In this document: in pieces, positions 15,694 to 23,714 of the stretch
Numbering within the stretch: position 1 is the stretch's first letter
How the letters are laid out: each line of letters starts with the position of its first letter
Source of the DNA: JAJRRA01 sp048636595
Lineage (GTDB): Bacteria; Pseudomonadota; Gammaproteobacteria; Xanthomonadales; SZUA-36
Reading direction: 5' to 3'
NCBI GenBank assembly: GCA_048636595.1
Contig: JAIVWI010000004.1
Span: 1-47,944, forward strand
Length of the DNA: 47,944 nt
Made by a program: the position numbers and the translations under genes
Notes under the pieces: generated by a model
What the model saw: only the letters and a program-made list of their open reading frames with translations
Told to the model about the DNA's origin: nothing
The model's database searches: none

Positions 15694-15963
15694 TGTAAGA
15701 GGTCCCTCGGGGCCGAAGTCTACTGTAGGGGCTGTAAGAGGTCCCTTGGGGCCGAAATCTATTCCAGGAACAATCGCCCACAATTTTCCCCTTACATTTC
15801 GGCCGCAAGCGACCTCTTACATTTAGCCCACAATCTACCCCTTACATATCGGCCGCAAGCGACCTCTTACATTTAGCCCACAATTTTCCCCTTACATTTC
15901 GGCCGCAAGNNNNNNNNNNATCGACTGTAAGAGGTCCCTTGGGGCCGCGAGCGACCTCTTACA
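15694..15963. repeat. REP-like cluster with 50-bp tandem repeats interrupted by an assembly gap
   Basis: Direct units begin at 15694 and 15733 (TGTAAGAGGTCCC...GGGGCCGA). Inverted units (TCGGCCGCAAGCGACC...TTACA) lie at 15799-15821 and 15849-15871, with a third starting at 15899 and cut by the Ns. The inverted units sit in a 50-bp tandem repeat that also holds TTTAGCCCACAAT. After the gap, 15926-15963 is a spacer-free hybrid palindrome. The true copy number is unknown because the assembly broke here. Confidence 0.88.
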
Positions 15964-16695
15964 GCCTGAATTCCAGCGTGGGGCGGGGTTGAAAACTTTG
16001 GTCCATACACCGGCGGGGCGAGTTTTGGAAACTCCTTCAGCCAGCCGTTGTTCGAATTCCCGGCGAGAGATTTCCACAGCGCCCATGCGCATCAGGTGAG
16101 GATTGCTGAGCTGGCAGTCCAGCATGCCAAATGACCAGCACTCCAGTTGCTTGCACAGCGCGATCAGGGCGATTTTTCCGGCATCGGTGCGGCGGGTAAA
16201 CATGGACTCGCCAAAAAAAACAGAGCCGATGGCCAGTCCGTAAATTCCACCGGCGAGCTGGCCGTCCTGCCAGGCCTCAATGGAATGGGCGTGTCCCAGG
16301 TGGTGCAAATCGGAATACGCGTCGTGCATCCCGCTTGTGATCCAGGTGCCTCCCCTGTCACCACGGTCTTCGGCGCAGGCTTGAATCACTCCCGCGAAAT
16401 CTTTGTCCGCGGTAAGTGTGTACTGGCCGCTGTTGTACCTGCGGCGAGTCCGTTTCGAAACGTGGACGTCAGCCGGAAAAATCACGCAACGGGGTGCAGG
16501 GCTCCACCACAGCAGGGGCTGATTTTCCGTGTACCAGGGGAATATCCCGGCGCGATAGGCGTTCAACAGTCGTTCGCTTTGCAGGTCTCCGCCCCAGGCG
16601 AGCAGGCCGTTTGGTTCCCGAAGCGCTTGTATTGAAGCAGGGAAGGGGGACCTGGGATCCGCCCCCAGTTGAGGTATATCCAGGATGCTTTTCAT
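15892..16695 (-). CDS. aat: Leucyl/phenylalanyl-tRNA--protein transferase Aat, C terminus running into REP and gap
   Basis: Aat attaches Leu or Phe to N-terminal Arg or Lys of proteins, marking them for ClpS/ClpAP degradation. The catalytic core is complete: GLLAWGGDLQSERLLNAYRA, then GIFPWY, SPAPRCVIFP and YGLAIGSVFFGESMF. The genuine protein probably ends near residue 244 (TKVFNPAPRWNSG). Beyond that the frame translates a REP element (CKRSLAAPRDLL) and enters the N gap without a stop, so the printed end is unreliable. Its ATG overlaps the stop of the upstream PF04339 gene as ATGA, so the two are coupled. Confidence 0.9.
   Translation of the reverse strand: MKSILDIPQLGADPRSPFPASIQALREPNGLLAWGGDLQSERLLNAYRAGIFPWYTENQPLLWWSPAPRCVIFPADVHVSKRTRRRYNSGQYTLTADKDFAGVIQACAEDRGDRGGTWITSGMHDAYSDLHHLGHAHSIEAWQDGQLAGGIYGLAIGSVFFGESMFTRRTDAGKIALIALCKQLECWSFGMLDCQLSNPHLMRMGAVEISRREFEQRLAEGVSKTRPAGVWTKVFNPAPRWNSGCKRSLAAPRDLLQSXXXXLAAEM
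15910..15919. other. Assembly gap (10 N)
   Basis: Ten Ns interrupt a run of 50-bp repeats. The count of ten is likely a placeholder, so distances and reading frames across this point are not reliable. Confidence 0.99.
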
Positions 16696-17840
16696 CCGGA
16701 ATCTCTTCGAAACGGATCATGTGTGGCCAGTTGCGCGCGATATTCATCCAGCCCATGGTTTTCTCTGCTCAGGAATTCTGCAATAGCCTGCCGAAAAGCC
16801 TCATTTCGAACCAGGTGGAAAGAGCGGGTTTCAGATGGCACAAAACCCCGGCTGATCTTGTGCTCTCCCTGTGCTCCTGACTCAAAAACCCGGATGCCGT
16901 GTTCAATACAAAATTCGATGCCCTGGTAGTAAGCCGCCTCGAAATGAAGCCCGGGCACTTCTTCCATACAACCCCAGTACCGGCCATAAAGCCGCCCTCC
17001 GCCAGACAGGAAAAAGCTCATGGCTATAGCCTGGTCATCCCGTTTCGCCAGCAGGACATGTACGCGGTCCGGCATGTTCTTTGCGATATCGCGGAAAAAC
17101 CCGGCTTGCAGGGCAGGGTGGTTGCCGTAGGCCATGAAGGTATTGAGGTAACAGCTGTAAACGAATTCGTGGTCCCGGCGGGAGAGTTCTGCACCGGTTT
17201 TCCATTCGAATTGAATACCCGATTCACTTACCTGCCTGCGCTCCCGCCGGATATTTTTCCGTTTTCTGGAACGCAGTTGGGCGAGAAAATCATCGAAGGA
17301 ACGATAATCCTGGTTGAACCAGTGATACTGCCAGTCCCTGCGGGCCAGCAAGGGCTCATTGTCCAGGGCTGCAGAGTCCGTCTCGTTGCAGAAATTGCAA
17401 TGCCAGGATGAGAAATCCCGGGTCCTGCATTCTTCGATGGCCAGGTCGATCAGGGCTTGTCTCAGTTTGCCGGCATCAGGGTGTCCCATTTTGACCAGGA
17501 GGCGCGGGCCGGTAACCGGCGAGTACGGGATGGCGGTCAGCAGTTTGGGATAGTAAGGCAAGTGGTGGCGCTGATAGGCGGCGGCCCACGCCCAGTCAAA
17601 CACGAATTCACCGTGTGAATGAGACTTGATGTAAGTGGGCGCGAAGGCCACCAATTGCTCACCCTGGTAGAGCCCAAGGTGATGCGGTTGCCAGCCTGAA
17701 CCTGCGCTGATGGACGCGGAGGCCTCCAGGGCATTGAGGAAAGCGTGGGAGAGAAACGGATTGTCCCCGTGATCCAGTTGATTCCAGTCCTGTTCATCGA
17801 TCCTGGAAAAATCCGTGATGATACGGGGGGTTGTTTTCAC
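16692..17840 (-). CDS. PF04339 (FemAB/GNAT-like) acyltransferase-fold protein
   Basis: The 382-residue protein matches the PF04339 family ('peptidogalycan biosynthesis/recognition', GNAT fold). It begins with NPFLSHAFLNALEASASISA and GWQPHHLGLY. A basic segment reads RSRKRKNIRRERRQV, and the C-terminal half has LYGRYWGCMEEVPGLHFEAA followed by CIEHGIRVFESGAQGEHKISRG, a pattern I recall as characteristic. The biochemical role is not firmly known; transfer of an aminoacyl group, as in FemAB or the neighbouring Aat, is only a fold-based guess. It overlaps aat by four bases and lies 15 bases downstream of trxB, giving a trxB-PF04339-aat unit. Confidence 0.82.
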   Translation of the reverse strand: MKTTPRIITDFSRIDEQDWNQLDHGDNPFLSHAFLNALEASASISAGSGWQPHHLGLYQGEQLVAFAPTYIKSHSHGEFVFDWAWAAAYQRHHLPYYPKLLTAIPYSPVTGPRLLVKMGHPDAGKLRQALIDLAIEECRTRDFSSWHCNFCNETDSAALDNEPLLARRDWQYHWFNQDYRSFDDFLAQLRSRKRKNIRRERRQVSESGIQFEWKTGAELSRRDHEFVYSCYLNTFMAYGNHPALQAGFFRDIAKNMPDRVHVLLAKRDDQAIAMSFFLSGGGRLYGRYWGCMEEVPGLHFEAAYYQGIEFCIEHGIRVFESGAQGEHKISRGFVPSETRSFHLVRNEAFRQAIAEFLSRENHGLDEYRAQLATHDPFRRDSG

Positions 17841-17855
17841 TTTCCTTTGTGGTTG

Positions 17856-18818
17856 CTAATTCTTGTGGGCTTCGTGGGCCAGCCAACGTTCTGCGTCCAA
17901 TGCCGCCATGCAGCCAAAACCGGCCGAAGTGATGGCCTGGCGGTAGACGTGGTCACAAACGTCACCGGCGGCAAAAACACCGGGCATGCTGGTCGCGGTG
18001 GCGTTACCATTACTGCCACTCTCGATGTGCAGATAACCGCCGGTCATATCCAACTGGCCCTGGAAAAGTTCCGTATTGGGTGCGTGGCCGACGGCAATGA
18101 AAACCCCCGCCAATTCGATATCGGTTTTTTCTTCCGACTTGACATTTTTTACCCGCATTCCGGTCACACCGCTGTCGTCTCCTAACACCTCATCGAGCAC
18201 GTGGTCCCACAGGATGCTTATGTTTCCTTCTTTTTCCTTTTTAAGAATGCGATCCCGAAGTATTGCTTCTGCGCGTAGTTCATCACGCCGGTGAACGAGG
18301 GTGACTTCATCGGCTATATTGGACAGATACAGGGCCTCCTCGACCGCGGTATTGCCGCCGCCGATAACCGCGACTTTTTGCCCCCGGTAGAAAAAGCCGT
18401 CACAAGTGGCGCAAGCTGAAACGCCCTTGCCCTTGAAAGCTTCTTCGGAGGGCAGGCCGAGGTACATGGCGCTGGCGCCGGTTGCAATAATCAGGGCGTC
18501 GGCGGTATAAACTCCGCTGTCGCCTTCGAGCCGGAAGGGACGTTGTTGCAGATCTGCTGTGTGGATGTGGTCAAAGATGATTTCAGTATCAAAACGCTGA
18601 GAGTGTTCGAGCATTCTCTGCATCAGGTCGGGTCCCTGCAAACCCTCGACATCACCCGGCCAGTTATCCACGTCCGTGGTCGTGGTCAGTTGGCCGCCCT
18701 GTTCCATACCCGTGATGAGGACAGGGTTCAGGTTGGCTCGTGCGGCGTAAATGGACGCAGTGTATCCAGCCGGTCCTGATCCCAGGATCAGGAGTCGGCA
18801 GTGCTTAACATCGCTCAT
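17856..18818 (-). CDS. trxB: Thioredoxin-disulfide reductase
   Basis: TrxB is a cytosolic flavoenzyme that reduces thioredoxin with NADPH. The ATG at 18818 is supported by AAGGAG nine bases upstream and gives 320 residues, as in E. coli (321). The FAD motif is LLILGSGPAGYTASIYAARA, the redox-active pair is in SACATCDG, the NADPH motif is VAVIGGGNTAVEEAL, and the C-terminal FAD motif is PGVFAAGDVCD. A longer reading from 18884 would translate part of a REP pair and is rejected. Confidence 0.97.
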   Translation of the reverse strand: MSDVKHCRLLILGSGPAGYTASIYAARANLNPVLITGMEQGGQLTTTTDVDNWPGDVEGLQGPDLMQRMLEHSQRFDTEIIFDHIHTADLQQRPFRLEGDSGVYTADALIIATGASAMYLGLPSEEAFKGKGVSACATCDGFFYRGQKVAVIGGGNTAVEEALYLSNIADEVTLVHRRDELRAEAILRDRILKKEKEGNISILWDHVLDEVLGDDSGVTGMRVKNVKSEEKTDIELAGVFIAVGHAPNTELFQGQLDMTGGYLHIESGSNGNATATSMPGVFAAGDVCDHVYRQAITSAGFGCMAALDAERWLAHEAHKN

Positions 18819-18832
18819 GTATAATCGCTCCT

Positions 18833-18895
18833 TGAAAGAGCTTGCTTGCAGGCGAAAAGGCATGAAAAAATAACGCGCAAGCACGCTCTGAAAAT
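18833..18895. repeat. Degenerate REP-like inverted pair upstream of trxB
   Basis: A diverged unit (TGAAAGAGCTTGC...GGCGA, 18833-18855) and an inverted partner (ACGCGCAAGCACGCTCTGAAA) keep the head-spacer-head layout of the family with several substitutions. The pair ends a few bases from trxB's Shine-Dalgarno sequence, so it lies in the trxB 5' leader. Confidence 0.65.
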
Positions 18896-19012
18896 GTTGT
18901 GTTCTGAGTAAGTCTGAGGCTCATTATGCTTTGAAATTCAATGCGGATTCCACACAAAGTGGGCGCCAGCTTCGGAATGTCAAGGTGGGTGTTTTTGAAG
19001 TCATAATGAAAT

Positions 19013-19041
19013 TTGAATAAAAATCAATAAAAATATATACT
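19013..19041 (+). promoter_or_regulatory. Candidate sigma-70 promoter of ftsK
   Basis: TTGAAT (19013-19018) and TATACT (19036-19041) are spaced by exactly 17 bases in an AT-rich tract. A perfect TATAAT also occurs at 19053-19058, but it has no -35 and would leave almost no leader. The expected transcript start is near 19048. Confidence 0.6.
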
Positions 19042-19071
19042 TAAAATAAAAATATAATAAGGAACATTAAC

Positions 19072-21396
19072 TTGCCGCAAGCCCGTAAAAAAGCCCGTAA
19101 AACTGAGACCGTCAGCGGTCACATCGCCCTTCGGCTCAGCGAGAGTTTTTTCATACTCACCATCCTGTTAGCTGTCTACCTGGTTGCATGCCTGGGCAGT
19201 TACGATCCTACCGACCCGGGGCCGTTTAACTCCGTTGCCTCCGACCAGGTGCATAACATAGGCAGATTGCTCGGTGCCTGGATGGCGAATTTCTTCCTTT
19301 TCCTTACCGGATATCTCGCCTACACCCTTCCAGTACTGTTGGTCTACACCGGCTGGCTGGTCTACGCCAAGACCGGCAAACTGGGAGAAATATCCGGCGC
19401 AATCGAGTGGCTCGCCCGTCTAACCGGTCTGTTGCTGTTTATCCTGTCTGCTACCGGGCTCACGCACATTCATTCTTCACCTCCCGCAGGATCCATGCCC
19501 GCCGGTGGGGGCGGCGTGATTGGGCTGCAGATTTCCACCCCTCTGCTGGAATGGTCCGGCTTGTTGGGTTCAACGCTGTTCCTGTTGGCGATGCTGCTGG
19601 TTGGACTGACCCTTTTCGCCGGTATTTCATGGTTCCGGGTGATGGACGTGATCGGCAAATACACACTTGCGGGCCTGGCATGGCTGGCAGACTCCGTTGC
19701 CGGTATGCGTGTCTGGTTTGCAGGGCGTAAGGCCAAGGCGAAGCGGGTTGAGGTCAGGAGGGCGGATTCGGTGCGCCAAAAGGGCAAGCCGAAGCGGAAG
19801 ATTGAGCCCCAGATCACATCACTTGAGGCTCAGCCAAGCAAGCGCGCCACGCGTGAAAAGCAGCAAGTGCTGTTCAAGAACCTGCCTGCCGGCTCATTAC
19901 CCCCGCTTGAATTGCTGGATGATCCGCCGGAACAGGCGGAGGGTTACAGTACCGAGGTACTTGAAGCGCTGTCGCGGCAGGTTGAACTCAAGCTGGCGGA
20001 TTTCGGTGTGCAGGTTGATGTTGTCGAAGTGCATCCGGGTCCCGTCATTACGCGTTTCGAGTTACAGCCGGCGCCCGGTATCAAATCAGCCCAGATCTCT
20101 AACCTGGCCAAGGACCTGGCACGCGGCCTGAGTGTGATATCGGTGCGCGTGGTTGAAGTGATCCCCGGAAAATCGACCATTGGGCTGGAAATTCCCAATG
20201 CGGTCCGCCACACGGTGTACCTGTCTGAAATACTGCAGTCGGAGATTTACGATCGCTCATCATCTCCGCTCACCATCGCCCTGGGCAAGGATATCGGCGG
20301 CAGCCCGATGATCGCGGACATCACTCGCATGCCCCACGTGCTGGTGGCCGGGACCACCGGTTCGGGTAAATCGGTGGCCTTGAATGCAATGATCCTCAGC
20401 TTGCTGTACAAGGCAACGCCAGAGCAGGTGCGCCTGGTGATGGTCGATCCCAAGATGCTGGAATTGTCCGTGTACGAGGGCATACCCCATCTGCTGGCGC
20501 CGGTCGTGACCGATATGAAAGAGGCGGCCAATGCCTTGCGCTGGTGTGTTGCCGAGATGGAGCGGCGCTACCGCCTGATGGCTTCGTTCGGTGTGCGCAA
20601 CCTGGCTGGTTTCAACAAGAAGATCAAGGAAGCGGCCGACAAGGGCCAGCCCCTGACTGACCCACTGTGGAAACCTGCATTGCCTGACGTAGAAGAGGAA
20701 GCTCCGGAACTCGAGCTGCTCCCTTACATCGTCGTGGTTATCGACGAGTTTGCCGACCTGATGATGATCGTCGGCAAAAAGATTGAAGAGTTGATCGCGC
20801 GTTTGGCGCAAAAGGCGAGAGCGGCTGGTGTCCACCTGGTTCTTGCCACCCAACGACCATCGGTGGATGTGATCACCGGCCTGATCAAGGCGAATATTCC
20901 GGCCCGCATTGCCTTCCAGGTATCTTCCCGCGTGGACTCACGCACCATTCTGGATCAAATGGGCGCCGAGCAACTGTTGGGACATGGCGACATGCTCTAC
21001 CTGCCACCGGGGTATGCTTTGCCGGAAAGAATTCACGGCGCTTTTGTCGGCGACCGGGAAGTACACGCCGTCACCAAGTATTTGAAACAGTTTGGGGAAC
21101 CGAATTACGTTGATGAGGTTCTAAATGAAATGCAATTGACCACGGATGGCATGGCTATCGGCGCAACCGGCCTGCCCGAAGCAGTGGGCGGCGAACAGGA
21201 TGAACTCTATGACCAGGCAGTGGCTTTTGTGACCCAATCACGGCGAGCCTCGATCTCCAGCGTACAGCGGCAGTTGCGGGTCGGTTATAACCGCGCCGCC
21301 CGGCTGGTTGAGGATATGGAGGCTGCGGGTGTGGTAAGCCCTCCCGAACATAACGGTCAACGGGAAGTCCTTGCGCCACCACCACCAGATGATTGA
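19072..21396 (+). CDS. ftsK: DNA translocase FtsK
   Basis: FtsK couples cell division to chromosome segregation, pumping DNA toward dif and activating XerCD. The 774-residue protein starts at TTG 19072 with AAGGAA eight bases before. Four membrane segments lie at about residues 26-42, 73-97, 113-130 and 160-187. A short basic linker follows (about 215-275; E. coli's is far longer). The motor domain has Walker A GTTGSGKS (427-434) and Walker B VVVIDEFAD (Asp558-Glu559). The C-terminal winged-helix gamma domain (from about 700, DQAVAFVTQSRRASISSVQR) reads KOPS. lolA and serS follow, matching the ftsK-lolA-serS order of other Gammaproteobacteria, here without rarA. Confidence 0.97.
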   Translation: MPQARKKARKTETVSGHIALRLSESFFILTILLAVYLVACLGSYDPTDPGPFNSVASDQVHNIGRLLGAWMANFFLFLTGYLAYTLPVLLVYTGWLVYAKTGKLGEISGAIEWLARLTGLLLFILSATGLTHIHSSPPAGSMPAGGGGVIGLQISTPLLEWSGLLGSTLFLLAMLLVGLTLFAGISWFRVMDVIGKYTLAGLAWLADSVAGMRVWFAGRKAKAKRVEVRRADSVRQKGKPKRKIEPQITSLEAQPSKRATREKQQVLFKNLPAGSLPPLELLDDPPEQAEGYSTEVLEALSRQVELKLADFGVQVDVVEVHPGPVITRFELQPAPGIKSAQISNLAKDLARGLSVISVRVVEVIPGKSTIGLEIPNAVRHTVYLSEILQSEIYDRSSSPLTIALGKDIGGSPMIADITRMPHVLVAGTTGSGKSVALNAMILSLLYKATPEQVRLVMVDPKMLELSVYEGIPHLLAPVVTDMKEAANALRWCVAEMERRYRLMASFGVRNLAGFNKKIKEAADKGQPLTDPLWKPALPDVEEEAPELELLPYIVVVIDEFADLMMIVGKKIEELIARLAQKARAAGVHLVLATQRPSVDVITGLIKANIPARIAFQVSSRVDSRTILDQMGAEQLLGHGDMLYLPPGYALPERIHGAFVGDREVHAVTKYLKQFGEPNYVDEVLNEMQLTTDGMAIGATGLPEAVGGEQDELYDQAVAFVTQSRRASISSVQRQLRVGYNRAARLVEDMEAAGVVSPPEHNGQREVLAPPPPDD

Positions 21397-21414
21397 TTGC
21401 ATAATGCCGCAAAC

Positions 21415-21505
21415 TGTAGGAGCCCGCTTGCGCGACCTTTCAGAGCAGTCGGCCCCAAGGGACCTCTTACATGTAAGAGCGTGCTTGCGCGCGACCTTCC
21501 AGAGC
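21415..21505. repeat. REP-like cluster between ftsK and lolA
   Basis: Units lie at 21415 (TGTAGGAGCCCGC), 21449-21471 (inverted, TCGGCCCCAAGGGACC) and 21472-21494 (TGTAAGAGCGTGC). The first unit has GTAG instead of GTAA at its head, linking this family to classic GTAG-type REPs. Confidence 0.82.
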
Positions 21506-21536
21506 ATTTACGAATATATGGATACTGAACTTTAAT

Positions 21537-22172
21537 ATGAACCGTCTGGCATTCTCATTCCTGGCCGCTTTGCTTATCCTGGCAATCCCCCCTGCCGTCA
21601 CCGCCCAATCCGGACCCGCCCGGGTTCAGCTGGAGCGGTTTACCGAAGGACTCAAGTCACTGCATGCGCGCTTCGACCAGCAGATAATCAACGCTGATGG
21701 CCTGGTCGAAGAAAAAAGCAGCGGCCAGTTATGGATCGCCCACCCGAACCGGTTCCGCTGGGAATACGGGGGCGATTTTCCGGAACTGGTGGTCGCGGAC
21801 GGTGAAAAAGTCTGGCTCTACGATGAAATGCTGGAGCAGGTGACGATCAGGCAGCAGAGCAGTCTCACGGCAGATTCGCCGTTAACCCTGCTGACGGATC
21901 TCAGTCAGCTCGATGTGCAGTTCGATGTCCGGGAACTGGGGGGTGACAGCGGATTGGAGCTGCTTGAACTACGGGCTCACAACCCGGAAAGCCAGTTTGA
22001 GCGGGTCCTGCTGGGCATGGTAGACGACAAAGTGCTGCTGATGGCCATGGAAGACGCGTTCGGGTTGCGTACTGAAATCCGCTTTAAGGACATCGAGCGC
22101 AATCCGCCGCTGGACGAAAAACTGTTCCACTTCACCCCACCCGAAGGCGTAGACGTCATCGGCGATTTCTAG
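21537..22172 (+). CDS. lolA: Outer-membrane lipoprotein carrier protein LolA
   Basis: LolA is the periplasmic chaperone that takes lipoproteins from the LolCDE transporter to LolB. The 211-residue precursor has a signal peptide cleaved after PAVTA (residue 23). The half-barrel fold is recognisable from LKSLHARFDQQIINADGLVE and SGQLWIAHPNRFRWEY, followed by EKVWLYDEMLEQVTIR, all typical LolA. The end FHFTPPEGVDVIGDF matches the family terminus. It follows ftsK after a REP cluster. The partner transporter genes are in this window at 32399-34352. Confidence 0.96.
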   Translation: MNRLAFSFLAALLILAIPPAVTAQSGPARVQLERFTEGLKSLHARFDQQIINADGLVEEKSSGQLWIAHPNRFRWEYGGDFPELVVADGEKVWLYDEMLEQVTIRQQSSLTADSPLTLLTDLSQLDVQFDVRELGGDSGLELLELRAHNPESQFERVLLGMVDDKVLLMAMEDAFGLRTEIRFKDIERNPPLDEKLFHFTPPEGVDVIGDF

Positions 22173-22192
22173 AAGGTCGCTCCCCAGGGAAC

Positions 22193-22215
22193 TGTAAGAG
22201 GTCGCTTGCGGCCGA
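22193..22215 (+). repeat. Single REP-like unit after lolA
   Basis: TGTAAGAGGTCGC...GGCCGA, identical in core to the unit at the greB stop. A partial sequence GGTCGCTCCCCAGGG just upstream may be a decayed partner. Confidence 0.8.
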
Positions 22216-22338
22216 CCGGTTGAAACAACCACCCGCCAGCAAGCCCCCGCATACACCAGAGCATACCCAGCACTTATTCTTGCAGCATTGGATTCACCCA
22301 AACGGTACAATAGCTCGTTTCAACTACAGTACCAGCCA

Positions 22339-23613
22339 ATGCTTGATCCACAATTATTAAGAACCGACCCGGAGGCCGTGGCAGAAGCCCTGAAGCCACG
22401 AGGTTACGAACTCGACGTAGCCGCATGGCGCGAATTGGAATCGCGCCGGAAAGAGCTGCAAATCCGTGTCCAGGAACTGCAGAACCAGAAAAACCAGAGT
22501 GCAAAATCCATCGGCCAGGCCAAGGCCAGGGGTGAGGATATCCAGCCCCTGCTCGAAGAGGTCAGGCACCTGGGTGAAGAGTTGGGTCAAAGTGAATCGG
22601 AATTCAACGAAGTCCGCACACGCCAGCAGGCATGGTTACTGGAAATGCCAAACCTGGCCCTGCCGGACGTACCCCAGGGCGCAGACGAAAACGACAACGT
22701 TGAGATCCGCAAATGGGGAGAGCCAACCCAATTCGATTTCGAACCCCGCGGCCATGTCGAATTGGGGGAGGGAAGCGGTATGCTCGATGCTCCAGCTGCC
22801 GCAAAACTGGCGGGAACCCGCTTTGTCGTGCTCAAGGGTGACTTGTCTCGAATGCACCGGGCATTGGCCCAGTTTATGCTGGATGTGCACACGCAGGAAC
22901 ACGGTTACATGGAAGTGTATCTGCCATACCTGGTCAATGCGGAGACCATGACGGGCACCGGGCAGTTGCCAAAATTCGAGGATGACGCATTTGCCACCAC
23001 GGATGATCCGCCGCGTTACCTGATTCCGACGGCTGAAGTACCGATGACCAACCTCGTGGCCGGTGACATCATTGATGCAGATGATTTACCCTTGCGATTC
23101 ACTTCACAAACTCCTTGTTTCAGACGCGAAGCCGGTTCCTACGGAAAAGACACGCGAGGAATCATCCGCCAGCACCAGTTTGAAAAAGTTGAAATGGTGC
23201 AGATTGTCCGGCCGGAAAATTCCGATGCAGCATTGGACGACCTGACCGGGCACGCGGAATCCATCCTGCAACGCCTGGGCGTTCCTTACCGCGTGATTAT
23301 CCTTTGTACCGGCGATATGGGATTTGCTTCCGCCAGGACGTTTGACATCGAAGCCTGGCTGCCTGGCCAGGACATGTATCGTGAAATCTCATCTTGCAGT
23401 GTCTGTACCGATTTCCAGGCTCGGCGCATGAAAGCGCGCTGGCGCAATCCGGAAACCGGTAAACCCGAACTCGTGCACACACTAAACGGTTCAGGCCTGG
23501 CGGTGGGCAGAACCCTGATCGCAGTAATGGAAAACTACCAGCAGCAAGACGGCTCAATAAAGGTCCCGGAAGTACTGCGCCCCTACATGGCCGGCCAGGA
23601 ATTTATCCTGTAA
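22339..23613 (+). CDS. serS: Serine--tRNA ligase
   Basis: SerS charges tRNA-Ser; a cognate tRNA-Ser(UGA) lies 1 kb downstream. The ATG at 22339 (MLDPQLLRTDPEAVAEALKP) is the standard family start and gives 424 residues. The N-terminal coiled-coil arm (about 30-105) binds the long variable arm of tRNA-Ser. The class II core shows motif 2 (TSQTPCFRREAGSYGKDTRG) and motif 3 (NGSGLAVGRTLIAVMEN). The last sense codons are ATC CTG and the stop TAA belongs to a REP head (TGTAAGAA, from 23609), as at greB. Confidence 0.97.
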   Translation: MLDPQLLRTDPEAVAEALKPRGYELDVAAWRELESRRKELQIRVQELQNQKNQSAKSIGQAKARGEDIQPLLEEVRHLGEELGQSESEFNEVRTRQQAWLLEMPNLALPDVPQGADENDNVEIRKWGEPTQFDFEPRGHVELGEGSGMLDAPAAAKLAGTRFVVLKGDLSRMHRALAQFMLDVHTQEHGYMEVYLPYLVNAETMTGTGQLPKFEDDAFATTDDPPRYLIPTAEVPMTNLVAGDIIDADDLPLRFTSQTPCFRREAGSYGKDTRGIIRQHQFEKVEMVQIVRPENSDAALDDLTGHAESILQRLGVPYRVIILCTGDMGFASARTFDIEAWLPGQDMYREISSCSVCTDFQARRMKARWRNPETGKPELVHTLNGSGLAVGRTLIAVMENYQQQDGSIKVPEVLRPYMAGQEFIL

Positions 23614-23631
23614 GAACCCGCTCGCGGGCGA
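23609..23631 (+). repeat. REP-like unit providing the serS stop codon
   Basis: TGTAAGAACCCGCTCGCGGGCG and one further A: the TAA at 23611-23613 is the serS stop. The stem CCCGC-TC-GCGGG is intact although the head differs by one base from the consensus. Confidence 0.82.
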
Positions 23632-23672
23632 ATACCCCAACGCTATTTCGCGTAAAAAACCATTCACAAAAA

Positions 23673-23694
23673 AGCCCGCAAATCGCGGGCTTTT
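23673..23694. terminator. Bidirectional Rho-independent terminator between serS and the Bax1-I gene
   Basis: AGCCCGC-AAATC-GCGGGCT has A residues on its left and TTTT on its right, so it can stop transcription from both convergent genes. Confidence 0.85.
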
Positions 23695-23714
23695 CATCGT
23701 TTTCCTGGCTCAGT

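Noticed and set aside
15451..15876. 141-codon plus-strand ORF with repeated CKRSLGAE peptides
   Set aside because: It lies out of frame in the DUF2520 gene and continues only by translating REP copies.
20260..20853. 197-codon minus-strand ORF inside ftsK
   Set aside because: Antisense to the conserved FtsK motor domain; no independent evidence.
22288..22311. Possible serS promoter (TTGGAT and TACAAT)
   Set aside because: Spacing is only 12 bases and alternatives are 20 or more, so no promoter is called despite the good TACAAT.
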